This document shows positions 37,199-48,464 of a stretch of 64,000 nt of DNA, in pieces. A program made the translations under genes and the position numbers. The DNA lies in NCBI GenBank assembly GCA_038244815.1, contig JBBRTB010000008.1, positions 1-64,000 on the forward strand, given 5' to 3'. The DNA comes from DASVHS01 sp038244815. Lineage in GTDB: Bacteria; Acidobacteriota; Thermoanaerobaculia; Gp7-AA8. The notes under the pieces were generated by a model that ran no database searches, had not been told where the DNA came from, and saw nothing but the letters and a program-made list of their open reading frames with translations. The number at the start of each line of letters is the position of its first letter. Within the stretch, counting starts at the first letter, position 1.

Positions 37199-37670
37199 AG
37201 AGCGGATCGGGCCGTCGGGCCGTCTGATCGGTGTCGATGTGACGGGAGGGATGTTGCGACAGGCGGGGCGGCGTGTCGAAAAAGAGAGCTGGAAGAACGT
37301 GGAGCTGATTCAGCACGACGTCGGTGACTTCGACCCTCCGGAGAGGGTCGACCGCGTCCTCTCGACGTTCGCCCTGACGCTGGTACCGGGGTTTGACCGC
37401 GTGATCGCGCGCGCACGAGAGGCTCTGTCTCCCGGAGGGTAGCTGGTGCTGATCGACCTCAAGAGACCCGAACATGCGAGCGATCTGCTCGTGAAAATCG
37501 GCGCGCTGACTGCTCGCCCGTTCGCGGTGACTCTCGATCTCGCGGCCCGACATCCCTGGGAGTCCGTGGAGCGCTACTTTGGTGACTACCGGTTCGAGAG
37601 TCTTTACTTTGGCTTCGCCTGCATCGCGTCGGGACATGTGTCCCCGGGCCAGCGGAGGGATGATCGATGA
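37113..37670 (+). pseudogene. Class I SAM methyltransferase relic
   Basis: The frame reads TVVELRCGTGLNFGLI (motif I, with Arg in place of a usual Gly), IGVDVTGGMLRQAGRR, QHDVGDFDPPERVDRVLSTFAL and VIARAREALSPGG. It hits a TAG at 37440-37442, then continues in the same frame as LVLIDLKRPEHASDLLV ... RYFGDYRFESLYFGFACIASG. The expected reading would be GGxLVLIDLKRP, so one nonsense change cuts the gene. The N-terminal 40 or so residues of the family are also missing. The end overlaps the cytochrome c ATG (ATGA). Confidence 0.75.
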
Positions 37671-38722
37671 CACTCGCCAGGCATTTGTTCGAGGCACGCT
37701 CGCGTGTTCGCCGCTTCCGTCGTCTGCCGGGAATCGTGAGCATCGCGGCGGCGACATGGCTCCTGGTATGGGCTTGTGGCTGTACGAGAGCGGACATTTC
37801 GAGCAGTCGGCGGGACGATTCTGCGACGACTCGCGGTCCCGCATCGCCTTCGGCCGGTTTGGTCACTGCCGTCCGAGGCCCAAGCTGGTTGAAACACCTC
37901 GGACTCAGCATGTCTCAAACGCGGTTCGGTCAGATGGGTGGAGCGGAATCCGGTCCATCGACGGGGCGCAGCGAGCCGGAGCTTGTCGGGGAGAATTCGT
38001 CTTCACCGTCGCTGGGTGGCGCCATGGGCCGGTTCATGATGGGGGTTCGACAGAGAAAGAACGTTGATCTGGAGGAGCAGTCGTTCGCTCTGGGCGGGGC
38101 GGATCTCTATCGCTTGAATTGCCGTTCGTGCCACGGCCCGGATGGCGTCGGTGCTCCGCCGGAGATCAACTCCCTGATCGGTCCGGTTCAGGCCACTTCT
38201 CCAGCGCTGCTCATGGAACGGATGAAAACAATGGGGAAGCCGATCCCCGAATCGATGGCCAAAGAACTCGCATCCGGTTCGGAGAAGGATCTTCGGGACC
38301 GCCTGCTCAACGGTGGAAAGAACATGCCGCCGTTCAAGCATCTTCGCGGAGACGAAGTGGAGGCTCTGCTGGGATATCTCCAGACACTCGCGGGATTGCC
38401 GCCGACGGCTCGTTCCCGGATGCTCGTTCCCCAGTCGGTCGCCCGCGTTGGAGAGCACCTGGTCAAGGGAACGTGTCACGTCTGCCACGACGCGACCGGG
38501 CCGGGAGGGGGACACATGGCCATGATGACCGGCGTCATTCCCTCGCTGGAGAGCTTTCCTCAGCAGCAGTCCCTCGATTCGGTCGTCCGGCAGGTACAGG
38601 CGGGGACCTCGGGGATGATGCAATCGATGGGAGGGTCGCAGATGCCGGCGCTCCCCTACCTGACGAAGGAGGAGGTGGCCGCCGCCTACTTCTATCTCGC
38701 CGAATATCCTCCCAAGCCATGA
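37667..38722 (+). CDS. Membrane-anchored diheme cytochrome c
   Basis: The 351-residue protein has an N-terminal hydrophobic segment (GIVSIAAATWLLVWACGCT), which may be a lipoprotein signal (ACGC) or anchor, then a low-complexity spacer (about 45-130) and two c-type heme domains with CRSCH (about 152-156) and CHVCH (about 275-279), each followed by a Met-rich stretch that could ligate the heme (MPPFKHL; MPALPYL). It probably carries electrons in the periplasm. It sits in the metal island and could support copper oxidation or respiration; inference. Confidence 0.85.
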   Translation: MTLARHLFEARSRVRRFRRLPGIVSIAAATWLLVWACGCTRADISSSRRDDSATTRGPASPSAGLVTAVRGPSWLKHLGLSMSQTRFGQMGGAESGPSTGRSEPELVGENSSSPSLGGAMGRFMMGVRQRKNVDLEEQSFALGGADLYRLNCRSCHGPDGVGAPPEINSLIGPVQATSPALLMERMKTMGKPIPESMAKELASGSEKDLRDRLLNGGKNMPPFKHLRGDEVEALLGYLQTLAGLPPTARSRMLVPQSVARVGEHLVKGTCHVCHDATGPGGGHMAMMTGVIPSLESFPQQQSLDSVVRQVQAGTSGMMQSMGGSQMPALPYLTKEEVAAAYFYLAEYPPKP

Positions 38723-38746
38723 ACACGAAGGAGACGGGCCTGCAAC

Positions 38747-39547
38747 ATGCTTAACGGAATCGTTTTGCTCTGGTTCGCACTGACCGCGCTTTCGGTGCTG
38801 TTCGTGGCGATCGATATTCGCACCACCCCAGAATCTCCCGTCATGAAGTGGGCGTTCGTTCTGGTCACCTTCTTCATCGGGCCGTTCGGAGCATTCCTGT
38901 ACGTGCTCGGCTGTCGTGAGCCTCTCGAAGGGTTGCACGAGCGGTACTCGGCGGTGCGATGGCGGCAAGTCCTCGGCTCGACAATGCATTGCGTGGCGGG
39001 GGACGGGTTGGGAATTCTCGCTGGCGCCGTCCTCGGTGCATTCCTGCACTTCGGAAAGGCAGTCGATCTGGGGGTCGAATACGCGCTCGGTTTTGGATTC
39101 GGCTGGACCATCTTCCAGGCGCTCTTCGCCAGGACGATGGCTGGATCCTACCGTCGCGCCCTGGCCAGGACGTTCCTGCCCGAGCTCCTTTCGATGAACG
39201 CGCTGATGGCCGGAATGGTCCCGGTCATGACCATCGCCATGAGCCGGTCTGGCGGCCACGATCCTCGCGGCGCCCTGTTCTGGTTCATCATGTCGATGAG
39301 CCTTCTGACCGGATTCATCCTGGCCTATCCCATCAACTGGTGGCTTGTAGCGACGGGTTTGAAGCATGGAATGATGACGGTACGTCCGGCTTCACAAGGT
39401 CACGTCGTCCGCCCCGAGCCGGAGCCAGCGCAGGCGGCAGAGCACAAGATCCGGCCGCCAGCCTCGTCCATCGCGATGATGACGATCCTGTCACTCTTCC
39501 TGTTGGGGACAGGAATCACGATTTCGTTTGTCCTCGGCGGCTTCTGA
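38747..39547 (+). CDS. DUF4396-type multi-pass membrane protein
   Basis: The 266-residue protein has about seven hydrophobic segments. Two small paired motifs typical of the DUF4396 family are visible: STMHCVAGDGLGILAGA and LLSMNALMAGMVPVM (Met-rich). It resembles membrane proteins often found beside copper-resistance genes. Conserved His and Met residues inside membrane segments could bind copper. It lies 24 bp after the cytochrome c gene and is probably co-transcribed. No enzymatic function is known. Confidence 0.8.
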   Translation: MLNGIVLLWFALTALSVLFVAIDIRTTPESPVMKWAFVLVTFFIGPFGAFLYVLGCREPLEGLHERYSAVRWRQVLGSTMHCVAGDGLGILAGAVLGAFLHFGKAVDLGVEYALGFGFGWTIFQALFARTMAGSYRRALARTFLPELLSMNALMAGMVPVMTIAMSRSGGHDPRGALFWFIMSMSLLTGFILAYPINWWLVATGLKHGMMTVRPASQGHVVRPEPEPAQAAEHKIRPPASSIAMMTILSLFLLGTGITISFVLGGF

Positions 39548-39664
39548 GCCGCGAATCTGTCGGGAAACCCCGATGCGAATGATGGAGGGCGTTGCGTGGT
39601 GCGTCGTTACTGCAAACAGCTTGCATCGACGACGTGAAGGATTCCCGATGAGAAAGGATCGATC

Positions 39665-39810
39665 ATGAACAAGACAGCAGACGCAGTCCTCGACCCGGTC
39701 TGCGGCATGGCGGTCGACCCGAAGACGGCATGGGCACTGGAACGGAAGTGGCCAGGGGAGAGATAGACCGAGACGAGTTCGAGCGCAAACTGCCCCATCT
39801 GCGCCATTAG
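39665..39810 (+). pseudogene. Relic of YHS-domain and SHOCT-domain coding sequence
   Basis: From the ATG at 39665 the frame reads VLDPVCGMAVDPKTA, the beginning of a YHS metal-binding domain, then breaks into unrelated residues and stops at 39766. In another frame the sequence directly after reads VARGEIDRDEFERKLPHLRH and stops at 39808-39810, which is the end of a SHOCT domain. Two genes have been fused and shortened by deletion. The 5' half may still be translated as a 33-residue peptide with one Cys. Confidence 0.6.
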
Positions 39811-39946
39811 CCAGCGGAACGCCGGAGAGCCTCAGCAGCTCTCGGTTACTCGGGGATGAAGGCGTGGGTCCCTTCGTTGCAGCGGACGCATGCGCTCAGC
39901 TCGAGAGCACGATCGGGCCAGGCATGATGCCGGAATACTTGCGCGT

Positions 39947-39967
39947 TATACCCTACTGGGGTATAGT
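39947..39967 (+). promoter_or_regulatory. CsoR operator overlapping the csoR -10 box
   Basis: TATACCCTACTGGGGTATA (39947-39965) is a near-perfect inverted repeat (8-3-8) of the known CsoR type with C/G runs in an AT frame. The -10 box TATAGT (39962-39967) lies within its right arm, 8 bp before the csoR ATG. Bound repressor would cover the core promoter; an outer pair TTGCGCG / CGCGCAA flanks it. Confidence 0.8.
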
Positions 39968-40249
39968 TTCGCGCAATGCCACGACAACAGAAGCCCCGTC
40001 ACGCCGCGGCTGGGACTCACGACCACGACAAGGCCCGGATCGTCACCCGCCTCAGGCGGATCGAGGGTCAGGTGCGCGGTGTGCAACGCATGATTGATGA
40101 GAACCGCTACTGCATCGACATCCTCACCCAGATCTCAGCGGTTCACGAATCGCTACGGAAGGTCAGCGAAGCCCTCCTCCGCGACCATCTCGACCACTGC
40201 GTGACCAAGGCCGTCGACAGCGGAGACCACCGGGAGAAAGAACGGATCT

Positions 40250-42972
<2,723 letters not shown>

Positions 42973-42973
<1 letters not shown>

Positions 42974-43995
42974 TGAAATCCTTTTTTCTGTCCCTCTCTC
43001 TGGTCCCCTTCTCCGCCGCGGCACAGAAGATGGACATGGCGTACATGCACCACACCATGCACGACGAGGTAGTCGCCTTCCTGATGCAGCAGGCCTTGGG
43101 CACGAGCACGAATCCCGCCGCCGCGCCGATGCACATGTCCATGACTCAGGCCGGCGACTGGACGCTGATGCTGCACGGTAACGCCTTCGCCAATCAGGTG
43201 TGGCAGAGCGGTCGGCAGCACCCACATGATTTCTTCATGGAGCTGGCCGCGGAGTACGCGTATCCGATCGCGCCGGACACGATCGCGTACCTCTACCTCG
43301 CCCCGGTCGGCGATCCGGCCCTCGGGCCGGTGGCCTATCCGCACCGGGCCGCGGCCGCGGAGATTCCGCAGGCCACGCTCAGCCATCACCTGCAGGACTC
43401 GACGCACCTCTCCATGAACGCCGTCACCGCAGGGGCGAAGAGAGGGATCTTCGGGGCCGCGGCCAGCGCATTCCCAGGACGCGAGCCGGACGAGCATCGA
43501 TGGAACCTCGAGAGCGGTGCCATCGACTCGTGGTCTCTGCGGCTGACCGCCGATCCAACCCCGAATGTCACGGCGCAGATCTCCACCGGCCATCTCCACA
43601 ATCCCGAGTCGCTGGAGCCGGGCAACACACAGCGCACCACCGGTTCGATCGCCTACACCGCGGGGGCCTGGTCGTCGGGCCTGATCTTCGGGCACAACCA
43701 GGCCCAGGGCCGCGGCACGAATTCATTCACCGCCGAGACGCTCGTGCGGGTCGCGGCCGGCCAGTGGGTGACGGCCCGCGGCGAGATCGTCGACAAGAAC
43801 GAGCTGTTCGACGACGGAGCGGTCCATCGGATCAAAGCCCTCACCACTGGCTACACGCACGACGTCTGGTCAAACGCGGCGATTACCGGCGGCGGCAACG
43901 TTACCGTCTACGACGTCCCGTCCGCGCTGCGGACGGCTTATGGCAGTCACCCGCACTCGCTCTATCTGTACATCCGAGCGCGTAACGCAACGTAA
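42973..43995 (+). CDS. Exported Met/His-rich protein, probably outer-membrane and copper-related
   Basis: The 340-residue protein has a short signal peptide (MKSFFLSLSLVPFSAAAQ) followed by KMDMAYMHHTMHDE and MHMSMTQAGDW, Met/His-rich stretches suited to copper. The body has alternating beta-strand patterns (LMLHGNAFANQVWQ, GSIAYTAGAWSSGLIFGHN, TTGYTHDVWSNAAITGGGNV, YLYIRAR), consistent with a small outer-membrane barrel. I do not recognise a characterised family. Its ATG overlaps the copA stop (TGATG), so it is co-translated with the copper ATPase. Role in periplasmic or outer-membrane copper handling is inferred. Confidence 0.75.
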
Positions 43996-44009
43996 ACAAT
44001 GGAGGAACC

Positions 44010-44165
44010 ATGGCTACAGATCCCGTGTGCAAAATGCAGGTCGACGAGAAGAAGGCGGCCGGCGGCAAGTCGAGCTTTCAGGGGAAGGACTACTTCTTCT
44101 GCAATCAGTCCTGCAAGACGAAGTTCGATGCGAACCCGCGGCAGTACGTCGCACAGCCGAAATGA
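44010..44165 (+). CDS. Stand-alone YHS-domain protein
   Basis: The 51-residue protein is a single YHS domain: ATDPVCKMQVDEKKAAGG ... FQGKDYFFCNQSCKTKFDANP, with the three Cys residues found in the CopA copies (CKM; FFC; SCK). It probably binds copper or another metal and could hand it to CopA. GGAGGAACC precedes the ATG; it lies 15 bp after the preceding gene and closes the copper operon. It is too short for most automatic size cut-offs. The gene ends 10 bp before the convergent TonB receptor. Confidence 0.88.
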   Translation: MATDPVCKMQVDEKKAAGGKSSFQGKDYFFCNQSCKTKFDANPRQYVAQPK

Positions 44166-44175
44166 ATGGCGCGGT

Positions 44176-46257
44176 TCAGAACGTCCAGGACATACGGGCC
44201 AGGAGCGACCGTGGCGCGGAGATGTAACGAAGACCATCCTGCAGCTCGCTGTCGGTGGTGAAGTATCGCTCGTCGGTGAGGTTGCGCCCTACGATCTCGA
44301 ATCGCGCGCGCCCGGCCGGAACGTAAAGCGACGCATCGACCGTGGTGTACGGCTTCGTGAAAAACACGTTGTCGCGATCGAGCGCGCGCCGGCCGGTTCC
44401 GCGGAGGGTCAGCGAGCCGCCGACGCGTCGCGTCGGTGAGTAGATCGCGGCGAGCTGCCAGGTGCGCTGCGCCACCAGCTCCGGCATGTTGCCGTCCGCG
44501 ATCTCCGCATCACCCGCCTCGTTGACGGCGGTGAAGTGAACAAAGCGCGGGTCGTGCAGAGCCAGCCCGGCGCGCAGCGTCAGATCCTCGAGAGGATGCA
44601 CGGCCGCTGCAGCTTCCAAACCGCGAAAGCGGAGCGCGCCCGCGTTGACGCGGGTGGGATTGCCCTGCACGTTTGAAGTGACCACGAGGTTCGTCAGACG
44701 CATGTCGAAGGCAGTGAGGTCGATGTCCCACCGGCGCCCGTTGCCGGCCACTTTCAGTCCTGCCTCCACACTGCGGCTGCGCTCCGGAGCGAGTAATCCT
44801 TCGTCCTCCTGAGGGGCGGGGTCGAAGGCCGCCGGCTTGAACGTGCGATTGAACGACACATGAACGTTCGCCGCGTCGAGGCCGGCCACCGGAGCGGCGA
44901 TGAGCCGGTACACCAGACCGGCCCGGCCGGACACCGCTCCGTCGCCGCGTTGGCCGCGAGAGGCATCGCCCTCGCTGCTCTCGAACGTCCGGTGCTCGTT
45001 GTCGCGGTCGTAGCGAAGACCGCCTGTCGCCGTCAGACGTGCCACCGGCGTCCACTCGTCCTCGACATACAAGCCGGCGAACAGCCGCCGGTCCCGCACC
45101 CGGATGCCGGTGGCGTCCGTCACATCGCCGATGGAAGGAACGGGCTCCGTGAGATCGTAGGCGAGATCGAAGCGTCGCCCGCGGCTGTCGAGCGATCCAT
45201 AGCTCACCGAAGCACCCGCGAGCAGGTGATGCTGCGGCAGCAGCCATTCCAGCCTCAGGTCTTCGAACAGATCCTCGTATCGCGGCCGGAAATCGGTGCC
45301 GGCACCTTCGACTTCGTTTCCGTCGATCATGTCCGCGAACGTTCGGGCCAGTGTGGAATCTCGGTGGGTGTAGCCGAGAACGTTGGTCAGCCGGATGTCG
45401 GAGGAGAGCGGCCGGTCGAAGCGTGATGAGAAGCCTGCGGCGCGCGTGCCGATCCGCGTTCCTCGAAGGGCGAGGTTGGAATCGAGCCGAATGCCTTCCG
45501 GCAGCGCACCGGTATCACTATCGACCGGTAGCGGCGCGCCGAAGTCCTCGTTGCGGTCGATCCCGAATGCTCGCAGTTGCAGGGAACCGCCCATCCATGC
45601 GCCGCTGCTCCATCCGAGGTCGAGCTGTTCGCGGTGACCTCCGGTCCGCGGCCGCCAGCCATCATCGTGCGACGCCGACGCGGACACACTCCAGCGACCG
45701 TTCGCGCCCGTGCCGCTCGTCGACAGGCGCGCCTCGCTCAGTCCGAAGCTGCCCGCCGCCACCACGGCACGGGTGCCCTCGGGCTCTGCGGTACGGATGG
45801 AAATCACGCCGGCGAACGCAGCCGAGCCATGCACGACGCCGACAGGTCCTCGCACGATCTCGATCCGCTCGATGTTGCGCACGTCGATCTGCTGCAGATC
45901 GGGATCGAACGTGCCGCCGGCAGGAACGCCGTCGATCTCCACCAGATAGGCGTCGAACTCTTTCAGACCGCGCAGCGCCACGTTCGGAAGGCCAGACCCC
46001 TGGTCGCTGCCGTCGAACGCTTCCACGCCCACGGCCGTGGCCAATGCTTCGGATAATGTCCGGACGCCGCGCGCGCGCAGCTCCGCGCCGGTGATGACGG
46101 TGACATCGGCCGGTACATCGATTTCATCCTCTGGAAGTTTCGTGGCGCTGACCACGATCTGCTCGGACAGCGGCGAAACCGCCGTCGTTTGCGCACACAG
46201 GGCTCCGCCCGTGCCGCATATCGCGACGAGAGTCGCGACGAGCCATCGTTTTTTCAT
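44176..46257 (-). CDS. TonB-dependent outer-membrane receptor
   Basis: The 693-residue protein has a signal peptide (KKRWLVATLVAICGTGGALCAQ), a TonB-box-like stretch (SEQIVVSATKLPED), a plug domain (about 45-160; PNVALRGLKEFDAYLVEIDGVP, IERIEIVRGPVGVVHGSAAFAGVI) and a 22-strand-type barrel ending in Phe (LARMSWTF). It imports a ligand such as a metal chelate or vitamin using TonB energy. GGGAGA precedes the ATG at 46257. It lies convergent to the copper operon and may take up copper or a siderophore; the ligand cannot be read. Confidence 0.93.
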   Translation of the reverse strand: MKKRWLVATLVAICGTGGALCAQTTAVSPLSEQIVVSATKLPEDEIDVPADVTVITGAELRARGVRTLSEALATAVGVEAFDGSDQGSGLPNVALRGLKEFDAYLVEIDGVPAGGTFDPDLQQIDVRNIERIEIVRGPVGVVHGSAAFAGVISIRTAEPEGTRAVVAAGSFGLSEARLSTSGTGANGRWSVSASASHDDGWRPRTGGHREQLDLGWSSGAWMGGSLQLRAFGIDRNEDFGAPLPVDSDTGALPEGIRLDSNLALRGTRIGTRAAGFSSRFDRPLSSDIRLTNVLGYTHRDSTLARTFADMIDGNEVEGAGTDFRPRYEDLFEDLRLEWLLPQHHLLAGASVSYGSLDSRGRRFDLAYDLTEPVPSIGDVTDATGIRVRDRRLFAGLYVEDEWTPVARLTATGGLRYDRDNEHRTFESSEGDASRGQRGDGAVSGRAGLVYRLIAAPVAGLDAANVHVSFNRTFKPAAFDPAPQEDEGLLAPERSRSVEAGLKVAGNGRRWDIDLTAFDMRLTNLVVTSNVQGNPTRVNAGALRFRGLEAAAAVHPLEDLTLRAGLALHDPRFVHFTAVNEAGDAEIADGNMPELVAQRTWQLAAIYSPTRRVGGSLTLRGTGRRALDRDNVFFTKPYTTVDASLYVPAGRARFEIVGRNLTDERYFTTDSELQDGLRYISAPRSLLARMSWTF

Positions 46258-46340
46258 GATGAAAGGTCTCCCGGGCAACAGGACGCGGAGCTCCGGCCTG
46301 GCCTCATCTGCGAAGACGTCAGTGAGCGGGGAAGACCTCT

Positions 46341-47075
46341 CTAGATGTTTCTGCGCCTCGACGTGAGAAGGATGTTCGTCGCTTTGGCGCGGGAGCAGAT
46401 TTGCGCGCGTGGCGTCGCGGGCACGCCAGGCGCGGCCGCTCCGAGCATGACGCCCGCGAACAACGGATCGCCGCGCTCACGAGTCTGGACGATGGAGGCA
46501 GAGTCGCGTTCGGCCGCGAGTTGGATCGACGGCCTCGGTGAGACTGCGGCCGCGTCGATCCGAACGACCTGGCGAAGGTCGGTTCCGCGCCGGTCACCCT
46601 CGACCCATGCCACTGCACCTTCCTCGTCGAGGTCGGCGGACTGACCATGCTCAGCGGCGGCAGCGAGCGGAAGTGCCGCAGGTGGTGCGGACACCGAGCC
46701 ATCGCCAACGCGAAGCCGGTCGCGAAACACGAACCGGCTCTCATCGCGCTCGTCGCCGAAGCGCAACAGCATCGTGATCTTCGCGCCCGGAATGGTGGGC
46801 ACGGTCCAGGCGAAGCAGTGCACCGACAGATCGAGATGGGGGGTGACGCGCAGCGGATAGGTGCGTCCGCCATCGAGCGAGACGTACGCCTCCCACTCAT
46901 CGACGTTCGCCGCGATCCCCTCCGCCTCCCAGGCTACGAAGGCGGTGGCGCCCGGACGGACGGTCGTCAGGGCTGCCGGCTCGATCAGCCGGAGATCGAA
47001 GGCGGGAGCTTTCGCATAGGCCGGCGCAACCAGGCTGACGACTGACGTCAGGGCGATGAGAACGGCTCGGCGCAT
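46341..47075 (-). CDS. Secreted protein of unknown function next to the TonB receptor
   Basis: The 244-residue protein has a signal peptide (RRAVLIALTSVVSLVAPAYAK), then a beta-rich, probably Ig-like domain (about 28-130; LTTVRPGATAFVAWEAEG, WEAYVSLDGGRTYPLRVTP, HCFAWTVPTIPGAKITMLLRFGD). The C-terminal half is low-complexity and acidic/Ala-rich, then basic, ending LTSRRRNI. I do not recognise a family. It starts 15 bp after hemB's stop and ends 84 bp before the TonB receptor start, so it may belong with either. A periplasmic partner of the receptor is possible. Confidence 0.72.
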   Translation of the reverse strand: MRRAVLIALTSVVSLVAPAYAKAPAFDLRLIEPAALTTVRPGATAFVAWEAEGIAANVDEWEAYVSLDGGRTYPLRVTPHLDLSVHCFAWTVPTIPGAKITMLLRFGDERDESRFVFRDRLRVGDGSVSAPPAALPLAAAAEHGQSADLDEEGAVAWVEGDRRGTDLRQVVRIDAAAVSPRPSIQLAAERDSASIVQTRERGDPLFAGVMLGAAAPGVPATPRAQICSRAKATNILLTSRRRNI

Positions 47076-47089
47076 GGAATCGGCAGCGT

Positions 47090-48148
47090 TCAGCCGCGGT
47101 AGTCCTTCGCGAACTCCAGCGCGTGATACGTGATGATGAGATCGGCGCCGGCGCGCTTGATCGAAGTGAGAATCTCGTTCATGACGCGCGGGCCGTCGAT
47201 CCATCCCCTTTCCGCCGCGGCCTTGACCATCGAGTATTCGCCGCTCACATTGTATGCGGCGATGGGCAGGGGGAAGTGGTCGCGGGCGCCGCGGATGATG
47301 TCCAGATACGAGAGCGCCGGCTTGACCATCACGATGTCCGCACCTTCTTCGATATCGAGGGCGATCTCGTTCAGCGCCTCTCGCCCGTTGGCCGGATCCA
47401 TCTGGTAGGTGCGCCGGTCGCCGAACTGCGGCGTTGACTCGGCGGCCTCGCGGAAGGGACCGTAGAAGCCGGAGGCGAATTTCGCGGAATAGGCCATGAC
47501 GCCGACGTCGATCATCCTCTGATCGTCGAGCGCGGAGCGGATCGCTCCGACGCGGCCGTCCATCATGTCCGACGGTGCCACGAAGTCGGCACCAGCCTGC
47601 GCAAAGGACAAGGCCTGCCGCACCAGCAGCTCCAGGGTCTGATCGTTGTCGACGTCTTTCGTTCCGTTCTTGTCGACGACCACGCCGCAATGCCCGTGGT
47701 CGGTGTACTCGCACAGACAGACGTCCGTGATCACGGTCATCCCGGGCACCGAACGCTTGATGGCCTCGGTCGCCGACTGGACGGGACCGGAAGGATCCCA
47801 CGACGACGATCCGGAGGCGTCCTTGAACTCGGGCAGCCCGAACAGCAGCACGGCCCGGATGCCGTTGTCGAACGCCTTCGACGCTTCCTCCACGATCTCG
47901 CGGACGCGCAGTTGAAACACGCCGGGCATCGAGCCGATCTCGCTCTTCGGCCGGCCGTTCGGCACGACGAAGAGCGGATAGATGAGATCCGCCGGCCTGA
48001 CCACGGTCTCGCGCACCAGCGCCCGGATCGATTCGGTGCGACGCAGGCGGCGAGGCCGCCGCGTCAGCAGCGATTCGCCGTTCGTGCTCAGGGCCACCCG
48101 GCCCACCAGGTCAGTCTTCGGGTTCGGTGAGTGTGTCTTCGTTGTCAT
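47090..48148 (-). CDS. hemB: Delta-aminolevulinic acid dehydratase (porphobilinogen synthase)
   Basis: HemB joins two aminolevulinate molecules in heme synthesis. The protein shows RRLRRTESIRALVRET, DLIYPLFVVPNG, the zinc-site cysteines in CLCEYTDHGHCG, Schiff-base Lys residues in AYSAKFASGFYGPF and IVMVKPALSYLD. It is 352 residues from the ATG at 48148, which overlaps the zinc-finger gene by 38 bp; a GTG at 48106 (338 residues) just after that gene's stop is an equal candidate, as the family usually starts near RRLRR. The Zn-type cysteines indicate a zinc-dependent form. Confidence 0.93.
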   Translation of the reverse strand: MTTKTHSPNPKTDLVGRVALSTNGESLLTRRPRRLRRTESIRALVRETVVRPADLIYPLFVVPNGRPKSEIGSMPGVFQLRVREIVEEASKAFDNGIRAVLLFGLPEFKDASGSSSWDPSGPVQSATEAIKRSVPGMTVITDVCLCEYTDHGHCGVVVDKNGTKDVDNDQTLELLVRQALSFAQAGADFVAPSDMMDGRVGAIRSALDDQRMIDVGVMAYSAKFASGFYGPFREAAESTPQFGDRRTYQMDPANGREALNEIALDIEEGADIVMVKPALSYLDIIRGARDHFPLPIAAYNVSGEYSMVKAAAERGWIDGPRVMNEILTSIKRAGADLIITYHALEFAKDYRG

Positions 48149-48323
48149 CGGGCTCTCCGTGGAAGTAGTAGCCGCGCGCGCATTCGGGGGAACAGAATCT
48201 TCGCCCGCCATAGGCGCGGTGTGCGCAATCGGGACAGAAGTATTGCGAGCAGACGCCGCACCTTTCCAGTTGGGCGTTCTCCGCGCTCTCACCGCAGACC
48301 TTGCACGCTCGATCGGCTGACAT
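48111..48323 (-). CDS. Small treble-clef/RING-like zinc-binding protein
   Basis: The 70-residue protein has eight cysteines in four pairs, CKVC, CGVC, CPDC and CSPEC, with a nearby His (CAHRAYGG), enough to bind two zinc ions in a cross-brace or tandem finger. The tail is very acidic (EPDDNEDTLTEPED). I do not recognise a named family. It overlaps the start of hemB, so the two are translationally coupled. A regulatory or metal-delivery role for the zinc enzyme HemB is speculative. Confidence 0.75.
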   Translation of the reverse strand: MSADRACKVCGESAENAQLERCGVCSQYFCPDCAHRAYGGRRFCSPECARGYYFHGEPDDNEDTLTEPED

Positions 48324-48355
48324 TTCGAAATATCCAAAGGCTTGCAGTGTTTGAC

Positions 48356-48361
48356 TATAAT
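48356..48361 (+). promoter_or_regulatory. -10 box of the tRNA-Met gene
   Basis: A consensus TATAAT, 21 bp before the mature tRNA 5' end. Confidence 0.55.
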
Positions 48362-48382
48362 CCCGCTCCCTTCGTTTTTCGT

Positions 48383-48459
48383 GGCGGTGTAGCTCAGATG
48401 GTTAGAGCGGGCGTCTCATAAGCGCTAGGTCCCCAGTTCGACTCTGGGCACCGCCACCA
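48383..48459 (+). tRNA. tRNA-Met (CAU), elongator type
   Basis: A full cloverleaf can be drawn: acceptor GGCGGTG pairs with CACCGCC, D-arm AGCTCAGATGGTTAGAGC, anticodon loop CTCATAA with anticodon CAU, T-arm CCCAGTTCGACTCTGGG, encoded CCA end. It resembles elongator tRNA-Met. A tRNA-Ile with lysidine-modified CAU is the alternative; notably tilS, which makes that modification, lies 800 bp downstream. Confidence 0.93.
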
Positions 48460-48464
48460 ACAGC

